Notes under the pieces: generated by a model | Told to the model about the DNA's origin: nothing | Seen by the model: only the letters and a program-made list of their open reading frames with translations | The model's database searches: none | Source of the DNA: Ashinkailepas kermadecensis | Lineage: Eukaryota; Arthropoda; Thecostraca; Neolepadidae | Assembly (NCBI GenBank): GCA_034440615.1 | Contig: JAOTOM010003827.1 | Coordinates: forward strand, 1 to 64,000 | DNA length: 64,000 nucleotides | Reading direction: 5' to 3' | In this document: positions 12,451-24,040 of the stretch, in pieces | How the letters are laid out: each line of letters opens with the position of its first letter | How positions within the stretch are numbered: position 1 is the first letter of the stretch | Translations under genes and position numbers: made by a program

Positions 12451-12810
12451 GGCCCCCTGTGTCCGATGACCGACAGTGCTGGGTAGGCAGGTAGACTGGG
12501 CGCTGGTGGGCGGGGCCAGGCAGCGGCTCTGGGTGGGTCGGCCGCCCTGTGTCCGATGACCGACAGTGCTGGGTAGGCAGGTAGACTGGGCGCTGGTGGG
12601 CGGGGCCAGGCAGCGGCTCTGGGTGGGTCGGCCGCCCTGTGTCCGATGACCGACAGTGCTGGGTAGGCAGGTAGACTGGGCGCTGGTGGGCGAGGCCAGG
12701 CAGCGGCTCTGGGTGGGTCGGCCGCCCTGTGTCCGATGACCGACAGTGCTGGGTAGGCAGGTAGACTGGGCGCTGGTGGGCGGGGCCAGGCAGCGGCTCT
12801 GGGTGGGTCG
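12451..12810. repeat. Minisatellite, 4 x 90 bp
   Basis: Four exact-length units start at 12451, 12541, 12631 and 12721, nearly identical (one GGGG/GAGG change near 12692). The array is GC-rich and ends 240 bp upstream of the ATG of the first TEP exon, so it lies in the promoter or 5' leader region. Because 90 is divisible by three, it creates long minus-strand frames (with a recurring SRCLAPPTSAQSTCLPSTVG) that I do not believe are coding. Confidence 0.95.
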
Positions 12811-13050
12811 GCTGCACGCACCCATGCTCCTGACGACCGAGGCGGCAGTGCTGGCAGCGAGTCCGCCAGCCGCGCAGCTCGGCGGCGCTGCGTGGTGCGG
12901 GGCGGGGCGTGGTGCTGCCTGCTGCTGTGTGGTGCTGTGTGGTGCTGTGTGCTGACGGAGGGGCCAGGGATACCGACGGTTCCGTGAGGTGCTGCGAGGC
13001 TCGGCGAGGTGTCGTGAAGGTCCCGGGACGTGTCGCTCGGAGCCTTCACA
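12811..13050 (+). promoter_or_regulatory. Probable promoter / 5' leader of the TEP-family gene
   Basis: This 240-bp stretch before the exon 1 ATG is GC- and CpG-rich, unlike the flanking intronic sequence, and has no clear TATA box. It contains a short GTGGTGCTGT repeat near 12930-12950. A transcription start cannot be fixed from sequence. The call rests on position and composition only. Confidence 0.4.
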
Positions 13051-13235
13051 ATGACTCGGCCGCGATTGGTGACGGCGGTGTGGAAGCCGGTTCTGGTGCT
13101 GGTGCTGGTGCTGGCTGTGGAGCTGACGGCCGGACAGACCCCCTCCAGTCGGGAGCGCTACACATTGCCGGACGAACAGGTGCTGGAAGGAACACTGGGA
13201 CGCTATGATATGGAATTTCGCACACACAGAAACCC
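13051..13235 (+). CDS. TEP/alpha-2-macroglobulin-family protein, exon 1 (signal peptide)
   Basis: The ATG at 13051 opens a frame with a classic secretion signal: basic start (MTRPR), then a hydrophobic core KPVLVLVLVLAVELTAG, with likely cleavage around residue 28 near TAGQ. About 34 hydrophilic residues follow, ending THRNP. The exon ends at a strong donor (CC|GTGAGT, 13236) with two bases of a codon left over, and exon 2 at 53837 supplies exactly one base, giving Pro then RYLVLA. A GTG at 13030 is in frame upstream, but the ATG is the natural start. The assignment to the gene downstream rests on phase, orientation and the need of TEP proteins for a signal peptide. The 40.6-kb intron is long, so an intervening or alternative first exon is possible. 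Confidence 0.65.
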
Positions 13236-14304
13236 GTGAGTATGTGTGGCTGTTTTGGTTGCTGATTGCAACACACGAAATGTCTATTCCGAGCATGATG
13301 GACTGAAGTCTGGCGGTCTTCCTGTTTTCTGGGTCGAGTGGAACTACAAAGTACGATAACTGGAGGGTTTTCACAACACGATGTCATTGTAAAGCAAGGC
13401 CTTATCCAGCATGCTGGCTCCTCGGACATCCAACATTTTCATCCCCGTCCACCAAACGGGAACCATTCGCCATTGCTCATTGCTTTAACATTACTGGTGA
13501 GGGGGGGGGGGGGTCTGGGTAGCTTGAATGATGGTCGCGTAGTCGCCAATGGACGCGGCCCCAAATTATGATTCCTTAGAAAATGGCCTGAATGAAGTTA
13601 AGGTTATATGATATACCTTTTAATTTGCTACGAACTTCAGTCTGTAAGCTTAACTTGATCGCGTTCAGGTAGCGTTCGAGTAATGCAAGCACATTGTATA
13701 TTTCTGCCTCCATTAGTCAACGGTCATCGAATTTGCGATGAAGCTCATGAGCGATTTTCCCCAGCCTCAGGCTGTTCAGTTACATGCAAATTTGTGGGCT
13801 TTGGCATATTTGAGTGGTATTTTCTCACTGTGTGATCGTATGCCTACTGAGGTAATCCATATGCTATGCAATATATGCAATACATAGGATTGCCGGCAGC
13901 TGTGGGAACATTTCTTGTCTCATGGCTAAATATTTGTGAATTTCGATGCACAAGGTAGAGCTGTGCCACATAGCTTCCTGGTGGTTCTTCGTGTCCTGCG
14001 TTTGTCTTGTCTTGTGATGAATATGAAAAAGCATTACCGGAAAATGATCATGAGGTAGCTACGGCACGGCACCTAACTAGCTCATTTCCTCAATGTGCGC
14101 AACTGTTGAATATCAGAATAACTGTGGGATATCCCGTAATATCTATTCAACCACTTAACGTATCCGGTTCTTTGATAATGTTATGCGAATTTCTTACTGC
14201 AAAGCATTTGATTCGAGCATACCCCACACTGGGATCGTCCAGGAGTGGTTAGCGGTGATGTGCGATTCTTCCTCCCCTCCCCCACACGGATGCTGGATCC
14301 GCAA

Positions 14305-14560
14305 GGAATTCATGCACAGGCGCACCCAGGGGATGACACTCTCAGCAACCAAAAATATACCAGATCAAAGAATACATTTTTATATTTTTGCCATGTAAAG
14401 CAAAAAAAAGCTTGGCGCGAGAAGCGGCCCGAAAGCTGTCTCTTTTTCTTCACTTTTTCGTCAAAACTCCCTTAACACGCGCACTGGAGGGGGGCGAAAT
14501 CCGCCCACCCCTCTGGTTTTTCGCAAATAACTGCAAATTTTACCGGTCGATATACCAGAT
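14305..14560. mobile_element. Degraded hAT-like MITE fragment
   Basis: Starts CACAGGCGCACCCAGGGG and carries CTTGGCGCGAGAAGCGGCCCGAAAG, similar to the CAGAGGCG MITE interior. It then reaches GGCGAAATCCGCCCACCCC, which resembles 15330-15350. Probably two overlapping old elements. Confidence 0.4.
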
Positions 14561-14779
14561 TTTCGGTGTACCTGCTTAGAAATGAACGGCGCGTCGTTTA
14601 AAGTAAGACAAATGGAAATCAGTCGAAAATTTTTCAAGTTAGGAGCCGCTAAAGTCAAAAAATGTTATAGCGCCAGACCACAAAAATCGGCGCTGATGCG
14701 CTTCCAGTATACTGACAAAAGGGAAGTGTTCTAGGCAACACTAGCGACTTGTTTGATGCATATTGATATGCTGTATAGT

Positions 14780-15370
14780 TTCAAGGTCATGTTAGGTCAC
14801 CAAGGTCAAGTCAGGTCAAGTTCATGACAGGTTAATGGAACCAAACTTGATCAACTGGAATGTTGCCATAAATGCACTACTGGTTGTCATTTGTACTGTT
14901 TTTCATTGCGTTTCCATACTTTATTCATGTACTTCACTCCCTTCTTCACGAAGCCGATTGCTCCGAGCTGCCCGACGGAGCAGTCGGGCGGGCGGCCGGT
15001 TCCGGTAACTGGAACAGGTAACTGACCTGATAAAGTGGTGCTATATAGGTGACCTGAGGTCAAATGTTGGGTCTAGCATCTGCATTGCATCATTAGTAAT
15101 GTCCAAAACATCATTGATGCCCATTTTTGAGCATTTAAACACAATCACAGCGATCCATAACGATGACAAGCCAAGCCACGCAAAACCGGAAAATTTTGCC
15201 AATCTGACCTCATTTGACCTTGAAGATATTGACCTAAGGTCACGAAAATTGCACACAATAGAGTTTACTACCGTGCCCATCCACCCTGCGAATTTCGTTC
15301 CTCCAGCTTTACTAGGAGCCGAGATCTTAGGGGGGCGGAATCCGCCCCCTCCAGTGCGCGTAATTCTCAG
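14780..15370. repeat. Dispersed repeat rich in AGGTCA/TGACCT words
   Basis: AGGTCA starts at 14784, 14794, 14803 and 14813 (spacers 4, 3, 4). TGACCTGAGGTCA occurs near 15051, and further TGACCT words occur at 15206-15240. The right part (15220-15370: GACCTAAGGTCA, CCGAGATCTTAGG, GAATCCGCCCCC, GTGCGCGT) is shared with 59515-59680, so it belongs to a dispersed repeat. No coding sequence. Confidence 0.6.
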
Positions 15371-15832
15371 AGGCCCTCCAGGGCGCGTGTTAAGAAAACC
15401 CTCGCTGCTCCCCTGGCGAGAAGTCATCGAATGATGCGACCACGGCGTTGGGCCTACAGCACCAACTGTCAGTGGTTTTCCAAGCTAGTCGAGTGTCGCT
15501 CCAGCCACCTTTCCACATCTTTCATGCCTGAATATGCGTTTGATGTTGGGAGGCTTGCAATTGCATCAGCAATTGGGCGACTGCAATGCAGTGCAGGTGT
15601 CGAGAAGGTGGGGATTGCGGGCCTTCCCCGACCAACCGCCCGGAGCGGCGCGCGAAAAGCGAGAAAGCAGCTGACATCCTGCCAGGGGAATTCAGACGAG
15701 TTTTTTTTAACGACCCAGCCGGGCGACATTCACCCGGTAAAAGTCAGCAACAGGACTTGAGTCGGCGGGAAAAGTTTGCACGGCGAGTGCGCTGTATTCC
15801 TGCTCGCGCAGGCGACTCGGCACGGTCGCAGC

Positions 15833-16026
15833 CGGGGACTCAGAGGCGCAGCTAGGGGAGGCGGGCCACTGGCCTTTTAATGAAAACTATGTTAAGTCAA
15901 GCAAGAAATTTCGTGATTCGCAATACGCCAAACTATAAATTTTCGACGCGAGAAACGCACCGAAAGCGTTCTTCACGTTTTGGATCGGGCCCCGATAAAA
16001 TTCTTGGTTGCGCCTCTCCGGGGACT
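15833..16026. mobile_element. hAT-type MITE with perfect 8-bp target duplication, copy 2
   Basis: The element body is 15841-16018, starting CAGAGGCGCAGCTAGG and ending TTGCGCCTCTC. It is flanked by CGGGGACT on both sides (15833-15840 and 16019-16026), a perfect 8-bp duplication as made by hAT transposases. The interior has AAATTTTCGACGCGAGAAACGC, related to the copies at 6244 and 45862. Non-autonomous. Confidence 0.85.
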
Positions 16027-16439
16027 AATGTATGGGTTGGGGGGGGGGGGCGGATAGTTGCTTTGTCCGCAGTGTGTCATAGCCATGGCCGCGTCTGACC
16101 CTGTCAGAAAATTGAATCGTTAATTCAGGTCGAAGCGACCGGAAGCCCAACTGACTGACGAAACCTTAATTCGGATGGGTTCTCATTCCATGGGAGCCGA
16201 CCACGTCCACGCATAGTGTTTTGATAGTCGTCGATGTGATGACACGGATGGTGTTGGGTGCAGAATCCTCCACCTGGAGTCGACGCACTTTAAGGCCCCA
16301 GTAATTGACCGTCCGAGACGGATCGTATTCGGTGCACTATCACCCACCTGGAGTCGACACACCCTAAGGTCCCAATACGTGACCAATCGCAACATAGATG
16401 ACATTCCATAGAGTATCTGATATTATGCCATACTTTATT

Positions 16440-17595
16440 TCTAGTAAACTGCTTTCTACCAGCGCACCTGAAAATGACGCTTGGGTATCACAAAATCGCA
16501 CCAAGGCCCATGAAATTCACATCGGGGCCCTAAAAATCGTTCTGGGGCCTGTAAAAAGACGCTGGGGTCCAGGCTGTGGGATCCGGGACTCTGAAAATAC
16601 TGCTGGGGCCACACAAAATCCGCGTCGGTTCCCCAAAAAAGTGGCGCCGAGGCCCCATCAATCACGCTGGTTTGTTCAACAATCACGCCTCAAAAGTTCG
16701 GGCCGGGGCCCATGAAAATGATGTCGGGACCCAAAACGTCGGACCGGTGTCCCTGAAAATCACGATGTGGGTCTAAAAAGTTCGCGCCTGAGCCCAAGAA
16801 AATCACGCTGGACGCCCAAAAAAGTCGTGACGGGGTTCTTGAAAATCACGATGGAACTGAAATAGGCGGATTAGTTCTATGAAAAACATGCTGGGGCCCA
16901 AAAGATCAGGCCGAGGCCCCTGAAAATCGCACTGTAGTTCCCAAAATGTCGGACCGCGGTCCCTAAAAATCACGCTGTGGGTCTCAAAAGTTCGCGCCTG
17001 GGCCCATAAAAATCACGCTGGACGCCTAAAAAGTCCCGACGGGTTTCTTGAAAATCATGACGGGACCCTAAACGATCGGGCTGGGCCCCTGAGAATCACA
17101 CAGAGTCTGAGGGTACCAGAAAGTCGCGCTCGTGTCCATGAAAATGACGTTAAGGGTTCGATAGGTCGTACCGGGGCCCTAGAAGTCTAATCGGGACCAC
17201 CCAAAGAATGAAGCCGGGGCAACGAAAAAAAAACATTCCGAAGATGGAAATTCACTTAGCTGTCCTAACGATCGCTCCAAAACCCACATAAATGTCACTT
17301 TGCGCCCACAAAAATTGCGTAAAAGACAATAAAAACTAGCCGGGCCCAGCAAAAGAAGCGTGTTAGTGCACAGAAGAAAAAACATACACAGGGAGTCCGA
17401 AGAATGGTACCGGGGTCCAAATATTTAGAACAGTGGGCTAACAAAAATCAAACTTGAAACAAAAAAAAGAACACAAAGGGTCTCCATCGAATCGACCCGA
17501 GCACCGGAAAACTAAGAACAGGCTCCGAAAGAAAGCTCAACGAAGGGCCTTTCTACTCTGAAGGGTGCCATCGGCTAAACCTTGTTGAGCAGCCG
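16440..17595 (-). mobile_element. Array of degenerate ~30-bp repeats (element fragment)
   Basis: Runs of a poorly conserved unit of the type GGGGCCC..AAAAATCACGCTG, repeated dozens of times with large divergence. It resembles the adjoining 17596-19536 element. On the complementary strand the unit reads as GGGCCCCAGCGCGATTTTT, the orientation seen at 32080-32560 and 50780-52250. I see no coding potential. The outer end at the left is not recognisable. Confidence 0.6.
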
Positions 17596-19536
17596 CAGTG
17601 GCGTACCAAACAGGTAAATGCCCCCCCTGGACGGGTGGACTCACAAGGATCGCGCCGGGATCCATACAAATCGCTCCTGGGCCTTGTAAATTCGCGTCGG
17701 GGCCCCCATAATCCGCGTAGGGATCTCTAGATAAATACAGCGGACATCAAAAACTAAACTCGTGTCGGGTCCGAAAATATGCGCCGGGGCCCGCCAAGAT
17801 CGCGCTAGAGCCTAGCTAATTACAACGCGCCCCGCCAACTCGAGCCGAGCCACCAAAATATTGGCTCGGAATCCACAATTCCCGTCGGTAGACCCAAAAA
17901 TTCTGGTCGTGGCATCAACAATCCCCCTCGCGGCTACACAAAATTGGCGTCGATGGCCCCAAATAAGCACAATGTGGCTCCGAAAAATCGCATGGAGACC
18001 CGACAAAAATCAAGCCGGAGCCCTCTAAAATAAGGAGAGATTCAGAAAAATAAATGTCCGAGCCAGAAAAAATCGCTCCGGAGCCCTGAACATACCACCA
18101 GATGCCGTAAAAAAATCGCGTACGGCCCCGAGAAAACGCATCAGATTTAGAAACATCGCGGCGGGAAGCAAAAATATGGTACCCGAGTTCCGAAAAATCA
18201 GGCCAGGACTCTGACTATGAAAACTCAAGTCACAAAAAATTGCATCGAGCCCAGAAAACTAGCGTCTGGTCCCCTGAATCACTCACCTGGGACAGAAAAG
18301 TCGCGCCGGGACCCCGATAAATTATATCTGAGCCCCAAAAATCGTGTTAGGGTCCTACAAACGTGCGTCAGGAGCCCCAAATATACACAGCAGGACCCTA
18401 ATAGCACAACGGAGGCCGAAAATCCACCGGGTCCCCCAAAGCGTACCCGATCTCACAACAACAAAAACAAACTGTAGGTCCTTAAAACATGCGTTGCAGC
18501 TCTAAATAAATACACCGGGAGCTCTAAGAAGAAAAAAAAACACAACGGAGGCCATCAAAACACAACGGGGCCACAAGACATCATGGAGACTTCAAAAATC
18601 GGCTGTGGCCCTCAAAAAGCGACGTGGCCCAAAAAAATGAACACAAAGAGAAGGCACTAAATAAATACATCGGAGTCATCGAAAACGCGCCGGTACCTAA
18701 AAATGTCGTCGGTGCACAATAAGCAACAAAACTCTCAAAGCAAGAAAAGAGTCGGGGTCACCAAAATGTGCTTGGGCCCCTAACAAAATTGGCTGGAGCC
18801 CTAAAACACATCCGTAGATGAACAAAATCGCAACGGGTCCGAAAAAAGGAACACCTTGCTAGGGCCTCGATTCGGTAGCCAATCTGGGAGCGTATTGAAC
18901 CAAAGACACGAGGTGCATCAAAGCTCAGCCGGTGTCCGGGTTTCTAAAGCATCAGAAAATGTGGGAAGAAGAGAACTAATCATCGAATTCAATCAATCGA
19001 ATTTTCCCAGCGAACACCCAAACGAAGCATGCCACACGTCAAATATAGCACAAGACTATCATGCGACATCAATTAGCAAAACGTAGGAGGCCTAGCAAAA
19101 ACCTGAGAATCGCACGAAGTGTGGCGAATGTGCCGAATGCGCGAGGCGGATGCATACGTGCACGAACGTTGGCATTTTGGCGATCGGGCGTTATTAACTG
19201 GAATGCCTGAAATTGGAGAATTGTACATTTTTAGGTGATTTGTACAGGTGTAATTTCAGCAGTGTGAGGTGACTTATCAAGGGATAGCAAAAGAAAAACC
19301 TTCGAACAGGATGGGCGGAGTTAGGGTTGAAATCCGGTGACTGAGAAACGATGGTGGTAGATTGGGCCCCCTCTACAGGAGAATTAAGTTGGTAACTAAT
19401 TAGTTTACTTAGAAATAAAAATGTGGCCCTTTGAAAAAAATAGTGGTCGAAATCCGAAGGCTTTTTGCAAAATGGCGATACGTGGGCCCCTCCAAATCCG
19501 TTTGCCCCCCTAGCGCAAATCCTAGGTGCGCCACTG
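17596..19536 (-). mobile_element. CAGTGGCG-ended element filled with degenerate ~30-bp repeats
   Basis: Begins CAGTGGCGTACCAAAC at 17596 and ends CCTAGGTGCGCCACTG at 19536, so its ends are inverted (CAGTGGCG/CGCCACTG). Read on the minus strand, the first ~220 bp (from CAGTGGCGCACCTAGGATTT through AACCACTATTTTT) match 31771-31990 in order. The remaining ~1.7 kb is a highly diverged tandem array. Ends of this kind are typical of hAT-like non-autonomous elements. I found no convincing 8-bp target duplication and no transposase. Confidence 0.65.
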
Positions 19537-21585
19537 ATGCGTGTTATGTATGATTAGGACAGAGCATGAACAGCTTCTTACAGTCCGCATACAGAACAGA
19601 GCACAAACAGCCTACTACAGTCCGCACTTCCTCGCGGAAGCCACTCATTCTTGGCGCGGATTTCGTGGGGAAGGTGCAAAGAACGCCGTATGACGTCAGA
19701 GTTCACGGAATCCGCGGACGGAATGCCCAAAGAACGCACACATTGTTTAGATAATAGTGTAATGGTTACAATGCTGACATCATGGTTATCATAGCAATGT
19801 CACAGTCACCAATATGCGTAATGACCACCAAAGCGCATTGCTTTTTCACTTACTAGCATCACCATTGCAATAATTTCGCTCCTGATATTGTAAGGACGTC
19901 AAGCATACCATAATGACGTGGTATTTGATGAACACGACGTCACGGTGGCCACAGCTGCGCTATTGTCACCAGGCCGGCCGATTGGCTGGCCCTGGCCTTG
20001 CCGTTGGCAGGTGAATGCTGGCTGCTGACGCAGAGTTGGCCTACACGCGCGTCTGTGGCCTGTGCCGGCTGTCGGCCGGTGTGCGAAGTCTTGGTGCCTG
20101 GCTGAGGCGCCTGGCTGAGGCGGACGTCGTGCGACACATCGTGGACGTCCGACGTCGTGCGACACATCGTGTCCGTGGCCGGCGCCGTGGCCGATGGCCG
20201 CCAGCTGGGAGGGCAGGCTGAGCACTTCTCTGAGGTCGGGGGCGTGGCGTCTCCGCTGCGCCGGGGCATCACGTGACGATGTGCGGTGCTAAGTGGAGCG
20301 TGATATACCAAGCCGCAAGCCATCTATGGGCACGAGAGATAGATATGCATCCGCTGTTGTCAGTACAGTAGGTGTTTGATTTGTTTGTTTGTTTTACGAC
20401 ACGTCAACTATTTTTGGTCTATACAGCATCGCCAATCTCTCACGCCGATTGGTCGCGGGCGAAGAGTAACGACAGGTGGGACTAGACCTTATAGCTCTTC
20501 GGTTTGGAGACGCGCTGCCATTCGGATGAGTCGGTTTCAGTGAGAGCCCACCGTCAGAAAGGGTGCCACCCGTCCTCCTCCCCGGCGGTTTTGTCACCAT
20601 CACCGGAAGTGTTAGCGAGCAGTCGTTTGACAGAGCCAATAATACAATGCTTACCGACTAGTTGATTCAAACAATTGGCGTGGCTGTGTTAGGCAGCAGA
20701 GTTACACCCCATTTGTTGAGGCTCCTTGATGCATTTTCCGATAGGAACATCAACTTCTTTTTTCCTCAGTTAAAATCCCAAGGCCGGCCTGGAGATCACT
20801 CACAAAGCCAGGGGAGAGGGGGTTGTAGAGCCTTATTTTCCAGACATATTTTCAGATGGTATGGTGAAAATCACAAAGTAACATTGGCAGGGTCCCAAAC
20901 CAGGGTGGTCCAGATTCCTCGACCCACCCGGGGTCTACAGCCATGTGCAAAGTTCATAAACATTTTAAGCTTTATTGATTAGCTGATTAAACAATTCGTT
21001 TCACTCATGACATGTTGCAGTTTTCTAGCCGGCACGTCAGTCTTAAGGAGTCTTTGTCATTTGAAATGCTTATATATCTGGAAAATTTTAAGATGACAAG
21101 TTGCTGATTTTAGGTAGGTTGTCCCTGTGGACATTAGCTTGGACACGATTCACCTCTGCCGGTGCCCTTTTCTACTTCGGGCACATTAAGTGGAACATTA
21201 TGCCTTCATACTGAATCAAATAGAACCTAAATTCCATCATTGTTTCCAAAGCTACCCACATTCTTCTATTCCCTCATTACGCTTTCATGCACACAAGCCC
21301 CGATTACGCTTGACCGATACAAATCAAGGTTCACCACTTCAATTCGTTCGTCAGCATCACGTGGTTATGCTCGTTCTGATGCAGCCCCTGTACGGTCTCC
21401 GTCGGACCGCAAGCCGCGCACTGGTGCTCGTAATGACATTCCTGTCCATTGTTGTTCCGAGACGTTCATCGCAGATCATCCGGTGCATTGAACGGGTGCG
21501 CAATTCTTAGGAATAGAAGCCCCAGCAGGAAGGAATGCGGATGTACATCAACCAACCAGATTAGGGATCACTTGCGCCACGGCCT
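19537..21585. other. No recognisable gene
   Basis: Includes a GC-rich patch at 19980-20260 with a small direct repeat (GACGTCGTGCGACACATCGTG twice near 20123 and 20150). 20371-20640 is a repeat-like stretch beginning TTTGTTTGTTTGTTTTACGA, a word common at the start of dispersed arthropod repeats (from memory). None of the short frames is recognisable. Confidence 0.45.
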
Positions 21586-22969
21586 GCCGCGGGCACCCTG
21601 CAGAGAGGACTGACAACTAAGGACCGCGGGCACCCTGCAGAGAGGACTGACAACTAAGGACCGCGGGCACCCTGCAGAGAGGACTGACAACTAAGGACCG
21701 CGGGCACCCTGCAGAGAGGACTGACAACTAAGGACCGCGGGCACCCTGCAGAGAGGACTGACAACTAAGGACCGCGGGCACCCTGCAGAGAGGACTGACA
21801 ACTAAGGACCGCGGGCACCCTGCAGAGAGGACTGACAACTAAGGACCGCGGGCACCCCGCAGAGATGACTGACAACTAAGGACCGCGGGCACCCTGCAGA
21901 GAGGACTGACAACTAAGGACCGCGGGCACCCTGCAGAGAGGACTGACAACTAAGGACCGCGGGCACCCTGCAGAGAGGACTGACAACTAAGGACCGCGGG
22001 CACCCCGCAGAGATGACTGACAACTAAGGACCGCGGGCACCCCGCAGAGAGGACTGACAACTAAGGACCGCGGGCACCCTGCAGAGAGGACTGACAACTA
22101 AGGACCGCGGGCACCCTGCAGACAGGACTGACAACTAAGGACCGCGGGCACCCTGCAGAGAGGACTGACAACTAAGGACCGCGGGCACCCTGCAGAGAGG
22201 ACTGACAACTAAGGACCGCGGGCACCCTGCAGAGAGGACTGACAACTAAGGACCGCGGGCACCCTGCAGAGAGGACTGACAACTAAGGACCGCGGGCACC
22301 CTGCAGAGAGGACTGACAGCTAAGGACCGCGGGCACCCTGCAGAGAGGACTGACAACTAAGGACCGCGGGCACCCTGCAGAGAGGACTGACAACTGAGGA
22401 CCGCGGGCACCCTGCAGAGAGGACTGACAACTAAGGACCGCGGGCACCCTGCAGAGAGGACTGACAACTAAGGACCGCGGGCACCCTGCAGAGAGACTGA
22501 CAACTAAGGACCGCGGGCACCCTGCAGAGAGGACTGACAACTAAGGACCGCGGGCACCCTGCAGAGAGGACTGACAACTAAGGACCGCGGGCACCCTGCA
22601 GAGAGGACTGACAGCTAAGGACCGCGGGCACCCTGCAGAGAGGACTGACAACTAAGGACCGCGGGCACCCTGCAGAGAGGACTGACAACTAAGGACCGCG
22701 GGCACCCTGCAGAGAGGACTGACAACTAAGGACCGCGGGCACCCTGCAGAGAGGACTGACAACTAAGGACCGCGGGCACCCTGCAGACAGGACTGACAAC
22801 TAAGGACCGCGGGCACCCTGCAGAGAGGACTGACAACTGAGGACCGCGGGCACCCTGCAGAGAGGACTGACAACTAAGGACCGCGGGCACCCTGCAGAGA
22901 GGACTGACAACTAAGGACCGCGGGCACCCTGCAGAGAGGACTGACAACTAAGGACCGCGGGCACCCTGC
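21586..22969. repeat. Minisatellite, ~37 copies of 37 bp
   Basis: The unit is GGACCGCGGGCACCCTGCAG followed by AGAGGACTGACAACTAA. It is nearly invariant, with sporadic variants (CCCCGCAGAGATG, GCAGACAGG, GACAGCTAA, one deletion near 22494). Homogeneity indicates recent expansion or ongoing turnover. It lies in the proposed intron 1. Confidence 0.98.
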
Positions 22970-23544
22970 CGGATAAGGGCGATCCATGCTGAGTGTGATG
23001 TCGATATGACACATCTGACAAACGTGACACGTTGCTCCTGACAAACCCTTCGGTCCGACCCCCTCCAGCGACGACGCCGTGTTGTGCCTTCCTTGGTTGT
23101 TGTGTGGGGCAGTCATTACCAGTCGAACATCTCTGAGCGTCATCTCTGAGCGTCTGATATATGAATTGTGCGTATCGAGTACCTACTGCACAAGCCGTTC
23201 GCATCAGCTGATGGTAAATATTGGGTCCAATATGCACTTGCATTAAGATTGATCAAGTTGGTGTACGATTTGATCGGCCACAAGTTAGTCAATGGAATGG
23301 TGGAGATATGCACCATATTTTACATAATTCCTGAACTTCAGAGGCAACGACCCAAAGCATGTTTAACAGGGTAATAAGATGCGAGATGTTATTTTTGAAA
23401 AGCAGCATGATACTGAACTGGTTTTGCAAGCGTTAGAAGAGACGCAATGTGTTATTTATATCAGACTGGAAGGCCATAATAGTGTATAAGAATGAATTTG
23501 AAGGCCCGTCTGCGTGACGTTACCCATTTTCGACTTCAGCTGCA

Positions 23545-23932
23545 TATGCCGTCGCTCAGTTGGTGCAAATGCATATCTATATGCCGCTCAGTTGGTGCAG
23601 ATGCATATCCATATGCCGCTCAGTTGGTGCAGATGCATATCCATATGCCGCTCAGTTGGTGCAGATGCATATCCATATGCCGCTCTGTTGGTTCAGTTTC
23701 ATATCCATATGCTGCTCAGTTGGTGCAGATGCATATCCATATGCCGCTCAGTTGGTGCAGATGCAGATCCATATGCCGCTCAGTTGGTGCAGATGCATAT
23801 CCAATGCCGCTCAGTTGGTTCAGATACATATCCATATGCCGCTCAGTTGGTGCAGATGCATATCCATATGCCGCTCAGTTGGTGCAGATGCATATCCGTA
23901 TGCCGTTCAGTTGGTGCAGATGCATGTACATA
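23545..23932. repeat. Minisatellite, ~12 copies of 32 bp, built on the SINE head
   Basis: The unit ATGCATATCCATATGCCGCT followed by CAGTTGGTGCAG repeats up to the SINE at 23933. The CCGCTCAGTTGGTGCAGA part matches the box A start of that SINE (CCGCTCGGTTGGTTAGAG), so the array appears to have grown from duplications at the SINE 5' end. Long plus-strand frames across it are repeat artefacts. Confidence 0.93.
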
Positions 23933-24040
23933 TGCCGCTCGGTTGGTTAGAGCGCTGCCCTGCGTTGGTCTCTCCTGTCCTGGCAAGACAGGGTTCGAGT
24001 CGCTTCACGCGCTCACATTTAGCCTCCGGCTAGAAGGGTC
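23933..24040 (+). mobile_element. tRNA-derived SINE, copy 2 (head only)
   Basis: Box A-like CTCGGTTGGTTAGAGCGC (23938-23955) and box B GGGTTCGAGTC (23991-24001), then CGCTTCACGCGCTCACATTT, matching the copy at 8535. The body is cut short within AGAAGGGTCGTGTCTGAC, where the 48-bp minisatellite begins. It is therefore flanked on both sides by minisatellites. Confidence 0.8.

Noticed and set aside
12409..13374. 321- and 216-residue minus-strand ORFs over the 90-bp repeat
   Set aside because: Repeat-driven, opposite to a well-supported signal-peptide exon, with no recognisable domain.
21586..22969. Possible CRISPR array (37-bp periodic repeat)
   Set aside because: There are no variable spacers; the whole unit repeats head to tail. 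It is a minisatellite in a eukaryotic intron.
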